A DNA stretch of 64,000 nt, from assembly GCA_904395335.1 (NCBI GenBank), contig CAJFNR010000065.1:58599-122598 (forward strand). The letters run 5' to 3'. The notes beneath the pieces are model-generated. The model was not told the origin of the DNA. It saw nothing but the letters and a program-made list of their open reading frames with translations, and made no database searches. Positions within the stretch are counted from its first letter, which is position 1; the number at the start of each line of letters is the position of its first letter. Source of the DNA: Candidatus Avimonas narfae (lineage in GTDB: Bacteria > Bacillota > Clostridia > Oscillospirales > Acutalibacteraceae). The translations under genes and the position numbers were made by a program. Shown piece by piece: positions 34,806 through 44,597 of the stretch.

Positions 34806-34814
34806 TGATATAAT
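34806..34814 (+). promoter_or_regulatory. Extended -10 promoter for a small RNA candidate
   Basis: TGATATAAT gives a TG-n-TATAAT extended -10 with a perfect hexamer. No good -35 lies at the expected distance. Start expected near 34821. Confidence 0.4.
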
Positions 34815-34820
34815 AAAGAT

Positions 34821-35085
34821 TGGGAGAATTGCGGTAGCATTTCTCGGGAACGCTGCCGATAAACGTAGGATGAGAACCGCATGGGGCAGCGTTTATGTAT
34901 ACTGTTTTGTATCTCTCGCTTTTGGGTGATAGCCGGGCGGAGCGTTTCGTTCTAATCCTTTTGACCTGGGAAAGCCGGGAGATCAATTCCGCCCCCGTCC
35001 GTTGTCGTTCCCTCGGGGAAGTAACAGGGAATATGAACCAAAACAGGTGCACTCCAGCATTGCTGCAGCGCACCTGTTTTTGATT
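34821..35085 (+). ncRNA. Candidate structured ncRNA with intrinsic terminator
   Basis: An approximately 265-nt transcript is suggested by the extended -10 at 34806-34814 and the terminator at 35040-35085. GCGGU 34831-34835 can pair with ACCGC 34876-34880, and AACGCUGCC 34849-34857 with GGCAGCGUU 34885-34893; these interlock as an H-type pseudoknot. Another stem is 34935-34941/34988-34994. No long plausible ORF is present. 6S RNA was considered because of size and autonomy, but I could not match its architecture. Confidence 0.4.
35040..35085. terminator. Bidirectional terminator between the RNA candidate and trxB
   Basis: AAAACAGGTGC (35040-35050) pairs with GCACCTGTTTT (35070-35080), with an inner CAGCA/TGCTG stem. 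T-rich tails occur in both directions. Confidence 0.8.
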
Positions 35086-35088
35086 GTC

Positions 35089-36000
35089 CTATGAAAGGGA
35101 ATCCACGTACCGGCAGGCGGCCAGCGCGGCGGCCGCCCCGTCTCCCACGGCGGTGGTCAGCTGCCGCACCTCCTTGGCACGGCAGTCTCCTGCGGCAAAG
35201 ACACCGGGGGAGGAGGTATGCGTATCTTCTCCAGCCAGTATGTAACCGCTTTCATCAAGCCTGACGACAGAGGCAAACGCTTCGTTGTGGGGGAGCTGCC
35301 CAATGGCCACAAACAGCCCCGTTACCGCAAGGTGCTCCTCCACACCAGAGCGGGTGTCTTGGAGGGTTACGCCGGTCAGGGAGTCCGTCCCTTCCAGCGC
35401 GGAAACGATGCTGTGAAGCCGCAACTCCACATTGTCCCGCTGGTGTAGGGCCTCCTGCAGACGATGCTCGCCCCGGAATTCGCCGCGCCGGTGGATCACA
35501 GTAACCCGGCGGCATAGGGAGGAGAGGAAAAGGGCCTCCTGCAGGGCGGTATCGCCGCCGCCCACCACGGCGGTATCCTCACCGGCATAAAAAGCGCCAT
35601 CACATACTGCGCAGGTGGAGAGACCGGCACCCATCAGATCCTCCTCACGGGGTAGGCCCAGGCGACGGTGGCTGACGCCGGTGGCCAGGATCAGCGCCCG
35701 ACCGATATGGATCCCCTCCATGGTTTCCACGATCCAGCGGGGGCCGTCCGGCCGTATTCCGGTGACCGTTTCCAGTTCGGTCCGGACGCCCAGGTCCAGA
35801 ATCTGTTCCACCAGACCGGAAGCCCACTCGTTGCCGCTGATCTGCTTGATGCCGGGATAGTTTTCCACCCGGGGGGAATACGTGATCTGTCCGCCGAAGG
35901 TTTCCTTTTCCAGCATCAGCACGGATTTTCCCGCGCGGGCGGCATACAGGGCGGCGGTCATGCCGGCGGGGCCGGCTCCGATAATGATGAGATCGGTCAT
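35089..36000 (-). CDS. trxB: Thioredoxin reductase
   Basis: A 303-aa FAD/NADPH disulfide reductase. IIIGAGPAGMTAALYAARAG is the FAD site, the redox-active pair is in STCAVCDG, VVGGGDTALQEALFLS is the NADPH site, and GVFAAGDCR closes the FAD domain. It uses NADPH to reduce a thioredoxin. It starts 24 bp after nrdD in the nrdG-nrdD-trxB order, which points to the thioredoxin-like domain fused to NrdD as its partner. The stop lies next to a bidirectional terminator. Confidence 0.93.
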   Translation of the reverse strand: MTDLIIIGAGPAGMTAALYAARAGKSVLMLEKETFGGQITYSPRVENYPGIKQISGNEWASGLVEQILDLGVRTELETVTGIRPDGPRWIVETMEGIHIGRALILATGVSHRRLGLPREEDLMGAGLSTCAVCDGAFYAGEDTAVVGGGDTALQEALFLSSLCRRVTVIHRRGEFRGEHRLQEALHQRDNVELRLHSIVSALEGTDSLTGVTLQDTRSGVEEHLAVTGLFVAIGQLPHNEAFASVVRLDESGYILAGEDTHTSSPGVFAAGDCRAKEVRQLTTAVGDGAAAALAACRYVDSLS

Positions 36001-36024
36001 ACTGTTCCTCCGCTGCCTTCCGCC

Positions 36025-38418
36025 TCAGGCCCGAGCCGTTTCCACATAGCGCTTGATGTTGGAGAGGTTGACGAACTTTTCACAGCGATCTCCCTGCAGC
36101 ACCACCAGGGTGGGAGCCTGCTTGATCTCATACAGGCCGACCAGCTCCCGGTTGTCCTGGGCATCCGCTGTTTCAAAGGGAAGCCCGGCTTTTTCCAGCA
36201 TGGCGCCGGCCACTTTGCAGTTGGGGCAGGTTTTGGTGGTGAAGAGTACGCGCTTTCCCTCCGCCGTCGGAACGGCAGCAGAAGCGGAAGAATCCGGCAG
36301 GGACGCCTCGTCGGCGGGCTGGACAGCCGTTGTGCCGTGGGGCGTATGGGAGGTACCCAGATCGTATACCTTGCGGTCGCGGAATTCCTGGGCTTTGCCG
36401 TCGTTCCAGTTCTGCACCGGCCGGTAATAGCCTGTGATGCGGCTGTATACCTCGGTTTTCCGGCCACAGTGGGGGCAGATATACTGCTCGCCGGCCAGAT
36501 AGCCGTGGTCCTGGCACACCGAATAGGTGGGGGACAGGGTGTAATAGGGCAGCTTGTAATTCTCCGCGATCTTCCGCACTAGGTTAGCCGCGGCCTTCCA
36601 GTCGGGCAGCTTTTCGCCCAGGAAGGCGTGGAATACAGTGCCGGAGGTGTACAGGGTCTGGAGCTCGTCCTGAATGTCCAGCGCCTCGAAAATATCCTCC
36701 GTATATCCTACGGGCAGGTGGGAGCTGTTGGTGTAATAGGGGGTGCCGTTTTCATTGGCGGTGATGATATCCGGGAACTGCTCCACGTCGTGCTTGGCGA
36801 AGCGGTAGGTGGTGGATTCGGCAGGCGTGGCCTCCAGGTTGTACAGGTCGCCGTACTGCTCCTGGTAATCGGACAGCCGCTCCCGCATATGGTTAAGCAC
36901 GTCCTTGGCAAAGCGCTGGGTTTCCGGATGGGTCAGATCCTTGCGCAACCAGCGGGCGTTGAGCCCCACCTCGTTCATGCCGATGAGCCCGATGGTGGAG
37001 AAGTGGTTGCTGAAGGTGCCCAGATACCGCTTTGTGTAGGGATACAGCCCCTCGTCCAGCAGCTTGGTGATGACGGTGCGCTTGACCTTCAGAGACCGGG
37101 CGGCAATATCCATCAGCTTGTCCAGGCGGCGGTAGAAATCCGCCTCGTCGGACGCCTGATAGGCGATGCGGGGCAGGTTGATGGTGACCACGCCGATAGA
37201 GCCGGTGCTTTCGCCGCTGCCGAAAAAGCCGCCGGATTTTTTGCGCAGCTCCCGCAGGTCCAGACGCAGGCGGCAGCACATGCTGCGCACGTCGCTGGGT
37301 TGCATGTCGCTGTTGATGTAGTTGGAAAAATACGGCGTGCCGTATTTGGAGGTCATCTCAAAGAGCAGGCGGTTGTTCTCCTTGTCCGACCAGTCGAAAT
37401 CCTTCGTGATGGAATAGGTGGGAATGGGGTACTGAAAGCCCCGGCCGTTGGCATCGCCCTCAATCATGATTTCGATGAAGGCCTTGTTCACCATATCCAT
37501 TTCCGCCTGGCAGTCCTTGTATTTGAAGTCCATTTCCTTACCGCCCACAATGGCGTTCAGCTCCGCCAGGTCGTTGGGCACCACCCAATCCAGCGTGATG
37601 TTGGAGAAGGGGGCCTGGGTTCCCCAGCGGCTGGGGGTATTGACGCCGTAAATAAAGGACTCGATGCATTTTTTGGTCTGGTCATAGGTCAGGCCGTCCG
37701 CCTTAACAAAGGGGGCCAAATAGGTGTCGAAGGAGGAGAAAGCCTGAGCACCCGCCCATTCGTTCTGCATGATGCCCAGGAAGTTGACCATCTGATTGCA
37801 CAAGGTGGCCAGATGTTTGGCCGGGGCGGAGGTGATCTTGCCGGGAATGCCGCCCAACCCCTCCTGGATCAGCTGCTTTAGGGACCAGCCCGCACAGTAG
37901 CCGGTGAGCATGGACAGGTCGTGGAGATGGATCTCCGCGTTGCGGTGGGCGTTGGCGATTTCGTCGTCGTATACCTCGGACAACCAGTAGTTGGCCGTGA
38001 TGGCGCCGCTGTTGCTGAGGATCAGGCCGCCCACCGAATAGGTCACGGTGGAATTCTCCTTCACCCGCCAGTCAGTCACCTTGACATAGCTGTCCACCAG
38101 CTCCTTATAGTCTAGAATAGTGGATTTCATGTTGCGGACTTTTTCCCGCTGCTTGCGGTACAGAATATAGGCCTTGGCCACATCGGCGTAGCCCGCCTGG
38201 CTTAGCACCGATTCCACGCTGTCCTGAATATCCTCCACCGCGATTTTATCCTCCCGGATTTTGGGCTCAAAATCCGCCGTCACCTTCAACGCCAGCAGCT
38301 CGATGGTGCTGGGGTGGAACTGCTTGTTCTGTGCCGTGAACGCCTGCATGATCGCGGTACAGATTTTCTGAATGTCGAACTCCGCAATTTTGCCGTCCCG
38401 TTTGACTACCTGATACAT
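36025..38418 (-). CDS. nrdD: Anaerobic ribonucleoside-triphosphate reductase with C-terminal thioredoxin-like domain
   Basis: A 797-aa class III RNR. Residues 1-95 are an ATP-cone (MYQVVKRDGKIAEFDIQKI), the glycyl-radical barrel follows, a four-Cys zinc site lies in VCQDHGY...YICPHCGRK, and the radical glycine is Gly663 in SRITGYYRPVQNWN. After a Ser/Ala/Pro-rich linker comes an extra domain of about 90 residues with LFTTKTCPNCKVAG (Cys731/Cys734) and KQAPTLVVLQGD, a glutaredoxin/thioredoxin fold. Typical NrdD ends shortly after the glycyl loop. The domain may deliver electrons in place of formate. GAGGGTGA precedes ATG 38418. Confidence 0.95.
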   Translation of the reverse strand: MYQVVKRDGKIAEFDIQKICTAIMQAFTAQNKQFHPSTIELLALKVTADFEPKIREDKIAVEDIQDSVESVLSQAGYADVAKAYILYRKQREKVRNMKSTILDYKELVDSYVKVTDWRVKENSTVTYSVGGLILSNSGAITANYWLSEVYDDEIANAHRNAEIHLHDLSMLTGYCAGWSLKQLIQEGLGGIPGKITSAPAKHLATLCNQMVNFLGIMQNEWAGAQAFSSFDTYLAPFVKADGLTYDQTKKCIESFIYGVNTPSRWGTQAPFSNITLDWVVPNDLAELNAIVGGKEMDFKYKDCQAEMDMVNKAFIEIMIEGDANGRGFQYPIPTYSITKDFDWSDKENNRLLFEMTSKYGTPYFSNYINSDMQPSDVRSMCCRLRLDLRELRKKSGGFFGSGESTGSIGVVTINLPRIAYQASDEADFYRRLDKLMDIAARSLKVKRTVITKLLDEGLYPYTKRYLGTFSNHFSTIGLIGMNEVGLNARWLRKDLTHPETQRFAKDVLNHMRERLSDYQEQYGDLYNLEATPAESTTYRFAKHDVEQFPDIITANENGTPYYTNSSHLPVGYTEDIFEALDIQDELQTLYTSGTVFHAFLGEKLPDWKAAANLVRKIAENYKLPYYTLSPTYSVCQDHGYLAGEQYICPHCGRKTEVYSRITGYYRPVQNWNDGKAQEFRDRKVYDLGTSHTPHGTTAVQPADEASLPDSSASAAVPTAEGKRVLFTTKTCPNCKVAGAMLEKAGLPFETADAQDNRELVGLYEIKQAPTLVVLQGDRCEKFVNLSNIKRYVETARA

Positions 38419-38540
38419 TGACCGTTCACCCTCGTCCTTTTCGTATTCTTTCCAGTACGAGCAGTATACCTCTGACGTTTGAAAAAATCAATATATGGGA
38501 GGATAAATCGGCCAAAGCAACAAGATATAGTTATTTTTTT

Positions 38541-39230
38541 CTACACGCCCCGCAGATGAGCCTCCTTCACATACGGACGGACGGCTTCCCGGAAATCGGC
38601 CAGCTCCTCCGGGGAACAGGGATGCAAGCCGGGAACGAGCACCTGATCGGAGGCGACAAAGGACTGGAGAAAATAGCGCTTGGCGCCTGCGATCCACTGG
38701 CCGATGGCTTCGAAATCCCCGCGTGTGTGCAGCTCCCGCACCACGGTGGTGCGGAATTCATAGTCCACGGCGCCGGACAGAAGATACCGGACGGTTTCCT
38801 CCAAAGGAGCCAGCTCCACAAGAGGATACCCCACTGTCTGTGCATAGCGTTCGGGCGAATTTTTGATGTCCATGGCCACGTAATCCACCAGCCCTTTTTC
38901 CACCAGCGGCCGAAGGCGCTGAGGAAAACTGCCGTTGGTATCCAGTTTGACGGCATAGCCCCGTTCCTTTATTTCATATAAAAAAGCATCCAAGTCGGGA
39001 CGCAACAACGGTTCCCCTCCGGTGATGCAGACCCCGTCCAGCACAGCGCGGCGTTTATTTAGGAAGGCATGCCAATCTTCCAATGTCAAGACAGCGGGGG
39101 CGTTTGCCTCCAGCAGACCGCTGTTGTGGCAGAAGGGGCAGCGGAAATTGCAGCCGCCCAGAAACACAGTGCAGGCAGTTTTGCCCGGATAATCCAGCAA
39201 TGTGAGTTTTTGCAGGCCCTGTATGTCCAT
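38541..39230 (-). CDS. nrdG: Anaerobic RNR-activating radical SAM protein
   Basis: A 229-aa radical SAM enzyme. CNFRCPFCHN is the CxxxCxxC [4Fe-4S] motif and ITGGEPLLRPDL the SAM-binding GGE motif. The N-terminal GLQKLTLLDYPGKTACTVFLGG is typical of NrdG2/activase-type proteins (core: TLLDYPGK). It cleaves SAM and abstracts hydrogen from Gly663 of NrdD. It is first in the operon, 122 bp before nrdD. A -10-like TATAAT (minus, 39286-39291) lies 55 bp upstream without a clear -35. Confidence 0.92.
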   Translation of the reverse strand: MDIQGLQKLTLLDYPGKTACTVFLGGCNFRCPFCHNSGLLEANAPAVLTLEDWHAFLNKRRAVLDGVCITGGEPLLRPDLDAFLYEIKERGYAVKLDTNGSFPQRLRPLVEKGLVDYVAMDIKNSPERYAQTVGYPLVELAPLEETVRYLLSGAVDYEFRTTVVRELHTRGDFEAIGQWIAGAKRYFLQSFVASDQVLVPGLHPCSPEELADFREAVRPYVKEAHLRGV

Positions 39231-39285
39231 AAAGCTCCCTCTTTTGAGCCAATAATACCGGCAATTCCGGCGAAGCGTCTCTTTT

Positions 39286-39291
39286 ATTATA
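39286..39291 (-). promoter_or_regulatory. Probable -10 element of the nrdG operon
   Basis: A perfect TATAAT on the minus strand, 55 bp before ATG 39230. The -35 position (TGTGCC) is poor, so activation by a regulator is possible. Confidence 0.4.
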
Positions 39292-39359
39292 GCGGATAAC
39301 GGGAGACAGGCACAGTCCTTTTTGAAAGAACAAAGTGAAAAAAGGAAAAAGGGGACGGT

Positions 39360-39388
39360 TTGTCAAAGTATCATGGGTGTGGTATACT
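39360..39388 (+). promoter_or_regulatory. uvrB promoter P1
   Basis: TTGTCA (39360-39365), a 17-bp spacer and TATACT (39383-39388). It overlaps the palindrome at 39380-39394. Confidence 0.5.
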
Positions 39389-39394
39389 ATACCA
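39380..39394. repeat. Perfect palindrome TGGTATA-C-TATACCA
   Basis: A 15-nt inverted repeat covers the -10 of P1 and abuts the -35 of P2, between divergent nrdG and uvrB. It has the size of an operator for a dimeric regulator. Confidence 0.45.
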
Positions 39395-39423
39395 TTGACA
39401 AAGTTTCCGCTATGAGGTATGAT
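39395..39423 (+). promoter_or_regulatory. uvrB promoter P2
   Basis: A perfect TTGACA (39395-39400), a 17-bp spacer and TATGAT (39418-39423). The LexA-like box begins nine bases after the -10, at the expected start point. Confidence 0.7.
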
Positions 39424-39431
39424 GGAATCAA

Positions 39432-39443
39432 AAACATATGTTC
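39432..39443. promoter_or_regulatory. LexA (SOS) box of uvrBA
   Basis: AAACATATGTTC differs at one position from the Gram-positive LexA core GAACATATGTTC. It lies at the predicted uvrB start point, where repressor binding would block initiation; uvrB and uvrA are SOS genes in Bacillus. Confidence 0.7.
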
Positions 39444-39511
39444 TTGATCGACGTGAAGAGAAATCCAACGGGAAAGCATTCTCCAAAGCGGGGTAAGGGG
39501 AGGAAGTGCCA

Positions 39512-41491
39512 TTGAGTGAATCAAATCAACAGGGAACCTTTCAGCTGGTTTCCTCCTATAAGCCCACCGGTGATCAGCCGCAGGCAATCGCCAAGCTGGT
39601 GGAAGGAATTCAAAGAGGGGACAGGGAACAGACGCTGCTGGGGGTGACGGGATCCGGCAAGACATTCACCATGGCCAATGTTATTGCCCAGGTACAGAAG
39701 CCCACGCTGGTTTTGGCGCACAACAAGACATTGGCGGCCCAGCTGTGCAGCGAATTTCGTGAATTTTTTCCGCACAACGCGGTGGAATACTTTGTGTCCT
39801 ATTACGATTATTATCAGCCGGAGGCGTATATCGCCACAACGGATACCTATATCGAGAAGGACAGCGCCATCAACGATGAAATCGATAAGCTGCGCCACTC
39901 CGCCACCTCCGCCCTTTCGGAGCGGCGGGATGTCATCATCGTGGCCAGCGTTTCGTGCATTTACAGCCTGGGCGACCCCATCGATTACCGCAATATGGTG
40001 ATTTCGCTGCGCCCAGGTATGACCAAAAAACGGGATGAGCTGCTGGCCAAGCTGGTGGAGCTGCAGTACGAGCGCAACGACATCAATTTTATCCGCAACA
40101 AGTTCCGGGTGAGGGGCGACGTGGTGGAGATTTACCCCGCCTATTCCAACGACAACGTCATCCGGGTGGAGTTTTTCGGGGATGAAATCGACCGTATCAG
40201 CGAGGTAAACGCCCTAACCGGTGAGCTCAAGGCGGTGCTGGGACATGCAGCCATTTATCCCGCCTCCCACTATATCGTTCCCCGGGAAAAGATGGAGGCT
40301 GCCATCGGCGACATTGAAAAAGAGCTGGCCGAGCGTGTAGAGTGGTTCAAGAAAAACGGACAGCTGCTGGAGGCGCAGCGCATCTTGCAGCGAACGCGGT
40401 ACGATATCGAAATGCTGCGGGAAATCGGGATTTGCAAGGGGATTGAAAATTACTCCCGCGTGCTGTCAGGGCGGGAGCCCGGCAGCGCGCCCTTTACTCT
40501 GCTGGATTATTTCCCGGAGGATTATCTGCTCATGGTGGACGAGTCCCACGTGACTCTGTCCCAGGTGCGCGGTATGTTCGGCGGTGATTATTCGCGGAAA
40601 AAAGCCCTGATCGATTACGGCTTCCGGCTGCCCAGCGCCTACGACAACCGGCCGCTGAATTTCGACGAATTTTATTCCCGCGTGCACCAGGCGGTGTTTG
40701 TCAGCGCCACTCCCGGTGAATTTGAGCGGCAGCACAGCACCCAGGTGGTGGAGCAGGTGATCCGGCCCACCGGCCTTCTGGACCCGGAGGTGGTAGTCAA
40801 GCCGGTGGAGGGGCAGATTGACGACCTGATCGACGAGATCCGCCTGCGCACCGACCGCAAGGAGCGGGTGCTGGTCACCACCCTGACCAAACGGATGGCG
40901 GAGGATCTAACGGATTATTTCACCAATGTGGGGATCAAGGTGCGCTACATGCACCACGATGTGGATACCATGGAGCGCATGGAAATTATCCGTGACCTGC
41001 GTATGGGGGAATTCGACGTGCTGGTGGGTATCAACCTGCTCCGGGAAGGGCTGGATCTTCCGGAGGTGTCTCTGGTGGCCATTCTGGATGCGGATAAGGA
41101 GGGATTCCTACGTTCGGAGACCTCTCTAATTCAGACCATCGGCCGGGCGGCCCGCAACGCCGGCGGTCAGGTCATCATGTATGCGGATAGCGTTACCCCT
41201 TCCATGGAACGGGCCATCACCGAAACCAACCGACGCCGCGCCATCCAGATGAAGTATAACGAAGAGCACGGAATTGTGCCCAAGACTATAGTCAAAGAGG
41301 TCCGGGACGTGATCGAGATCACGTCCAAGGACAAGAAGAAGGACAAGCCGGACAACAAGTTAACCCGCGCGGAGCGTCTGCAGCTCATCGAGGAATTGAC
41401 CAAGGAGATGAAGAACGCCGCCCGTCTGCTGGAATTCGAGCATGCCGCATATCTGCGCGACCGCATAGCCAGGCTGCGGGATAAAAAATAA
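39512..41491 (+). CDS. uvrB: Excinuclease ABC subunit B
   Basis: A 659-aa helicase-like repair protein. Walker A GVTGSGKT (about residues 44-51), the beta-hairpin [10 protein letters not shown], the DEAD-like VDESH, the motif VI region [10 protein letters not shown] and a C-terminal UVR domain ([26 protein letters not shown]; core: [14 protein letters not shown]) are all present. It verifies damage with UvrA and recruits UvrC. TTG 39512 lies eight bases after GGGGAGG; GTG 39506 is too close to that site. Expression is probably LexA-controlled. Confidence 0.98.
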   Translation: MSESNQQGTFQLVSSYKPTGDQPQAIAKLVEGIQRGDREQTLLGVTGSGKTFTMANVIAQVQKPTLVLAHNKTLAAQLCSEFREFFPHNAVEYFVSYYDYYQPEAYIATTDTYIEKDSAINDEIDKLRHSATSALSERRDVIIVASVSCIYSLGDPIDYRNMVISLRPGMTKKRDELLAKLVELQYERNDINFIRNKFRVRGDVVEIYPAYSNDNVIRVEFFGDEIDRISEVNALTGELKAVLGHAAIYPASHYIVPREKMEAAIGDIEKELAERVEWFKKNGQLLEAQRILQRTRYDIEMLREIGICKGIENYSRVLSGREPGSAPFTLLDYFPEDYLLMVDESHVTLSQVRGMFGGDYSRKKALIDYGFRLPSAYDNRPLNFDEFYSRVHQAVFVSATPGEFERQHSTQVVEQVIRPTGLLDPEVVVKPVEGQIDDLIDEIRLRTDRKERVLVTTLTKRMAEDLTDYFTNVGIKVRYMHHDVDTMERMEIIRDLRMGEFDVLVGINLLREGLDLPEVSLVAILDADKEGFLRSETSLIQTIGRAARNAGGQVIMYADSVTPSMERAITETNRRRAIQMKYNEEHGIVPKTIVKEVRDVIEITSKDKKKDKPDNKLTRAERLQLIEELTKEMKNAARLLEFEHAAYLRDRIARLRDKK

Positions 41492-41539
41492 CTTGAAAGC
41501 AATACGCCTTTACAGATAACGAGAGGAAGACCAAAAAAG

Positions 41540-44404
41540 ATGCAGAAAAATCAGTTGATTATCCGGGGAGCCCGGGAACACAATCTGAAAAATGTGGATC
41601 TGGAAATTCCGCGTGACAAGTTGATAGTCTTTACAGGTTTGTCCGGCTCGGGGAAGTCCTCCCTGGCGTTTGACACCATTTATGCCGAGGGGCAGCGGCG
41701 GTATGTGGAGAGCCTGTCCTCCTATGCCCGTCAGTTCCTAGGGCAGATGGACAAGCCGGATGTGGACCTGATCGAGGGGCTGTCGCCCGCCATATCCATC
41801 GATCAAAAAACCACCTCCAAAAATCCCCGCTCCACTGTGGGCACCGTGACAGAGATCTATGATTACCTGCGTCTGCTGTATGCCCGCATCGGTATCCCTC
41901 ACTGTCCCATCTGCGGCCGGGAGATCCGCCAGCAGACCGTTGACCAGATCGTGGACCAGGTCATGGCCCTGCCGGAGGGGACGCGGATTCAGGTGCTGGC
42001 GCCCATTGTGCGGGGCCGCAAGGGCGAGCATGTCAAGGAGTTTGAAAATGCCCGCAAGTCCGGGTATGTCCGGGCACGGGTGGACGGCATTCTTTACGAT
42101 CTGTCCGAAAAGATCCCCCTGGAAAAGAACAAGAAGCATACCATTGAGATCATCGTGGACCGGCTGGTGATCCACGAGGATATCCGCGGCCGTCTGGCCG
42201 ATTCCATCGAAACGGCTACCACGCTTTCCGGCGGGGTGCTCACCGTCAATGTGGTGGAGCGGGAAGGGGACGGCCGCGACATGACCTTTTCCCAGAACTA
42301 TTCCTGTCCGGAGCACGGCGTCAGCATCGATGAGCTCACGCCCCGGATGTTTTCCTTCAATAACCCTTATGGAGCCTGTCCCAAATGCACGGGTCTGGGT
42401 AGCTATATGTCCATTGACCCCGATCTGATCATTGCCAACCGCAACCTGTCCATCCGCGAGGGAGCGATCCGTGCCAGCGGCTGGAGCTATATCGACGGCG
42501 GAACCATCGCCCAGATGTATTACGAGGGATTGGCGGCTCATTACCATTTTTCCCTGGATACGCCCATCAACCAGCTGCCGAAAAAGATTTTGGACATCCT
42601 GTTATACGGCAGCAAGGGCGAGAAGATCGAGATGGTCCGCAAGAAGGAATACGGCAGTGGCACCTACGCCACCGAGTTCGAGGGCGTGGTCAACAATCTG
42701 CAAAGGCGGTATAAGGAAACCAACAGCGACTGGATGCGGGAAGAACTGGAATCCTATATGAGTCAGGTTCCCTGCCCCGACTGCCACGGCGAACGCCTCA
42801 AGCCGGAAAGTTTGGCTGTGACAGTTGGCGGAATCAACATCGCGGAATTCTGCCGCAAATCGGTGGGGGATGCTCTGGACTTCATCAGTGGGCTGGAGCT
42901 GACCCAACGGGAGCATCTGATTGGGGACCGCATCCTCAAGGAAATCACCGAACGCCTAGGCTTCCTGCGCAGTGTGGGGCTGGATTATCTGACGCTTTCC
43001 CGCAACGCGGGAACGCTGTCCGGCGGCGAAAGCCAGCGCATACGGCTGGCCACCCAGATCGGCTCTTACCTGATGGGGGTGCTGTACATTCTGGATGAGC
43101 CCAGCATTGGCTTGCATCAGCGCGACAACGACCGGTTGCTGGAAACGCTCAAGCACCTGCGGGATCTAGGCAATACCCTCATTGTCGTAGAGCACGACGA
43201 GGACACCATGAGGGCGGCGGACTGGATCGTGGACATCGGTCCGGGCGCCGGCGTCCACGGCGGCAACGTGATCTACAGCGGTACTCCGCAGAAGATCGGG
43301 CAGTGCAAGGCTTCCATCACGGGACAGTATCTCAGCGGCCAACGCCGCATTCCCGTCCCTCAGGAGCGGCGGCCGGGCTCCGGCAAGCTGCTCACCGTGC
43401 TGGGCGCGTCGGAGCACAATCTAAAGAACGTGGATGTCTCCTTCCGATTGGGTGCTTTCAACTGTGTGACCGGTGTGTCCGGCTCCGGGAAATCCTCACT
43501 GGTCAATGAGATTGTCTATAAGCGTCTGGCGGCGGAGCTTAACGGCGCCCGCACCCATGCGGGAGCGCATCGGGATATGGAGGGCATCGATGCTCTGGAC
43601 AAGGTCATCGATATCGATCAGTCGCCCATCGGGCGGACACCCCGTTCCAACCCGGCCACGTATACGGGCGTGTTCAACGACATCCGGGAACTCTACGCCT
43701 CCACCGCCGATGCCAAAATGCGCGGTTTTGGCTCCGGGCGTTTTTCCTTCAATATAAAAGGCGGGCGGTGCGAGGCCTGTCAAGGCGACGGCATCATCAA
43801 AATAGAGATGCATTTTCTGCCCGACATCTATGTTCCCTGCGAGGTGTGCAAGGGCAAACGGTACAATCGGGAGACGCTGGAGGTCAAGTATAAAGGCAAA
43901 AGCATCTACGATGTGCTGGAAATGACGGTGGAGGAAGGGCTGCATTTCTTTTCCAGTCTGCCCAAGATCGCCCGGAAGCTGCAAACCCTTTACGATGTGG
44001 GGCTGGGCTATGTCAAAATCGGGCAGCCGGCCACCACGTTGTCCGGCGGCGAGGCCCAACGGGTCAAGCTGGCGACCGAGCTTTCCCGCCGGGCGACAGG
44101 ACGCACTGTTTATATTCTGGATGAGCCCACTACAGGTCTGCATACCGCCGATGTTCAGCAGCTGATCGAAGTGCTGCAGAGGCTGGTGGACGGCGGCAAT
44201 ACCGTCATCGTCATCGAACACAATCTGGATGTGATCAAAACCGCCGACTATGTCATCGATCTGGGGCCGGAAGGCGGCGACAAGGGCGGTATGGTGGTGG
44301 CCTGCGGTACGCCGGAGGACATTGCCGCCTGTGAGACCTCTTACACGGGGCGGTATTTGAAGCCTCTGCTGAAGGTTGCCGACGCTGAAAATGCCGGAAA
44401 CTGA
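41540..44404 (+). CDS. uvrA: Excinuclease ABC subunit A
   Basis: A 954-aa dimeric ABC ATPase. Walker A motifs are GLSGSGKSS (residues 33-41) and GVSGSGKSS; signature motifs are [16 protein letters not shown] and [15 protein letters not shown]; zinc modules include CPKCTGLG and CEACQGDG...[10 protein letters not shown]. It scans DNA for lesions and loads UvrB. It follows uvrB by 48 bp with GAGAGGAAG before the ATG, and a strong terminator follows. The [21 protein letters not shown] segment is intact, as in normal UvrA. Confidence 0.98.
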   Translation: MQKNQLIIRGAREHNLKNVDLEIPRDKLIVFTGLSGSGKSSLAFDTIYAEGQRRYVESLSSYARQFLGQMDKPDVDLIEGLSPAISIDQKTTSKNPRSTVGTVTEIYDYLRLLYARIGIPHCPICGREIRQQTVDQIVDQVMALPEGTRIQVLAPIVRGRKGEHVKEFENARKSGYVRARVDGILYDLSEKIPLEKNKKHTIEIIVDRLVIHEDIRGRLADSIETATTLSGGVLTVNVVEREGDGRDMTFSQNYSCPEHGVSIDELTPRMFSFNNPYGACPKCTGLGSYMSIDPDLIIANRNLSIREGAIRASGWSYIDGGTIAQMYYEGLAAHYHFSLDTPINQLPKKILDILLYGSKGEKIEMVRKKEYGSGTYATEFEGVVNNLQRRYKETNSDWMREELESYMSQVPCPDCHGERLKPESLAVTVGGINIAEFCRKSVGDALDFISGLELTQREHLIGDRILKEITERLGFLRSVGLDYLTLSRNAGTLSGGESQRIRLATQIGSYLMGVLYILDEPSIGLHQRDNDRLLETLKHLRDLGNTLIVVEHDEDTMRAADWIVDIGPGAGVHGGNVIYSGTPQKIGQCKASITGQYLSGQRRIPVPQERRPGSGKLLTVLGASEHNLKNVDVSFRLGAFNCVTGVSGSGKSSLVNEIVYKRLAAELNGARTHAGAHRDMEGIDALDKVIDIDQSPIGRTPRSNPATYTGVFNDIRELYASTADAKMRGFGSGRFSFNIKGGRCEACQGDGIIKIEMHFLPDIYVPCEVCKGKRYNRETLEVKYKGKSIYDVLEMTVEEGLHFFSSLPKIARKLQTLYDVGLGYVKIGQPATTLSGGEAQRVKLATELSRRATGRTVYILDEPTTGLHTADVQQLIEVLQRLVDGGNTVIVIEHNLDVIKTADYVIDLGPEGGDKGGMVVACGTPEDIAACETSYTGRYLKPLLKVADAENAGN

Positions 44405-44429
44405 GGAAGGATTTACCGCAACGGGAAAA

Positions 44430-44485
44430 GAAAGGGCGTGCCGTCGACGCTTTTGGCGCTGACGGCACGCCCTTTCAAAGTTTTT
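44430..44485 (+). terminator. Rho-independent terminator after uvrA
   Basis: A 16-bp arm (44430-44445) pairs with 44461-44476, with further pairing inside the loop (GACGC/GGCGC-like), followed by a T-rich run. Confidence 0.8.
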
Positions 44486-44597
44486 CAGAGGAATATTTAC
44501 AATTCTTTCATATACTGGGAGAAGGAATGGGATATGATAGCACAAGGCATAAACTGTGGAAAATATGGCTGATGGATAGCGGAAACCGGGGCACACT

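Noticed and set aside
34821..35039. 6S RNA at 34.8-35.0 kb
   Set aside because: Size and promoter/terminator fit, but I could not build the long closing stem with a central bubble between the 5' and 3' ends.
34684..35073. 129-aa minus-strand frame in the 34.3-35.1 kb gap
   Set aside because: It runs through a terminator hairpin, has no start signal and no recognisable pattern.
36628..37881. 417-aa plus-strand frame antisense to nrdD
   Set aside because: Shadow of nrdD codon structure, no start signal.
39506..39511. GTG 39506 as the uvrB start
   Set aside because: It lies two bases from GGGGAGG; TTG 39512 has the correct spacing and keeps the normal UvrB N-terminus.
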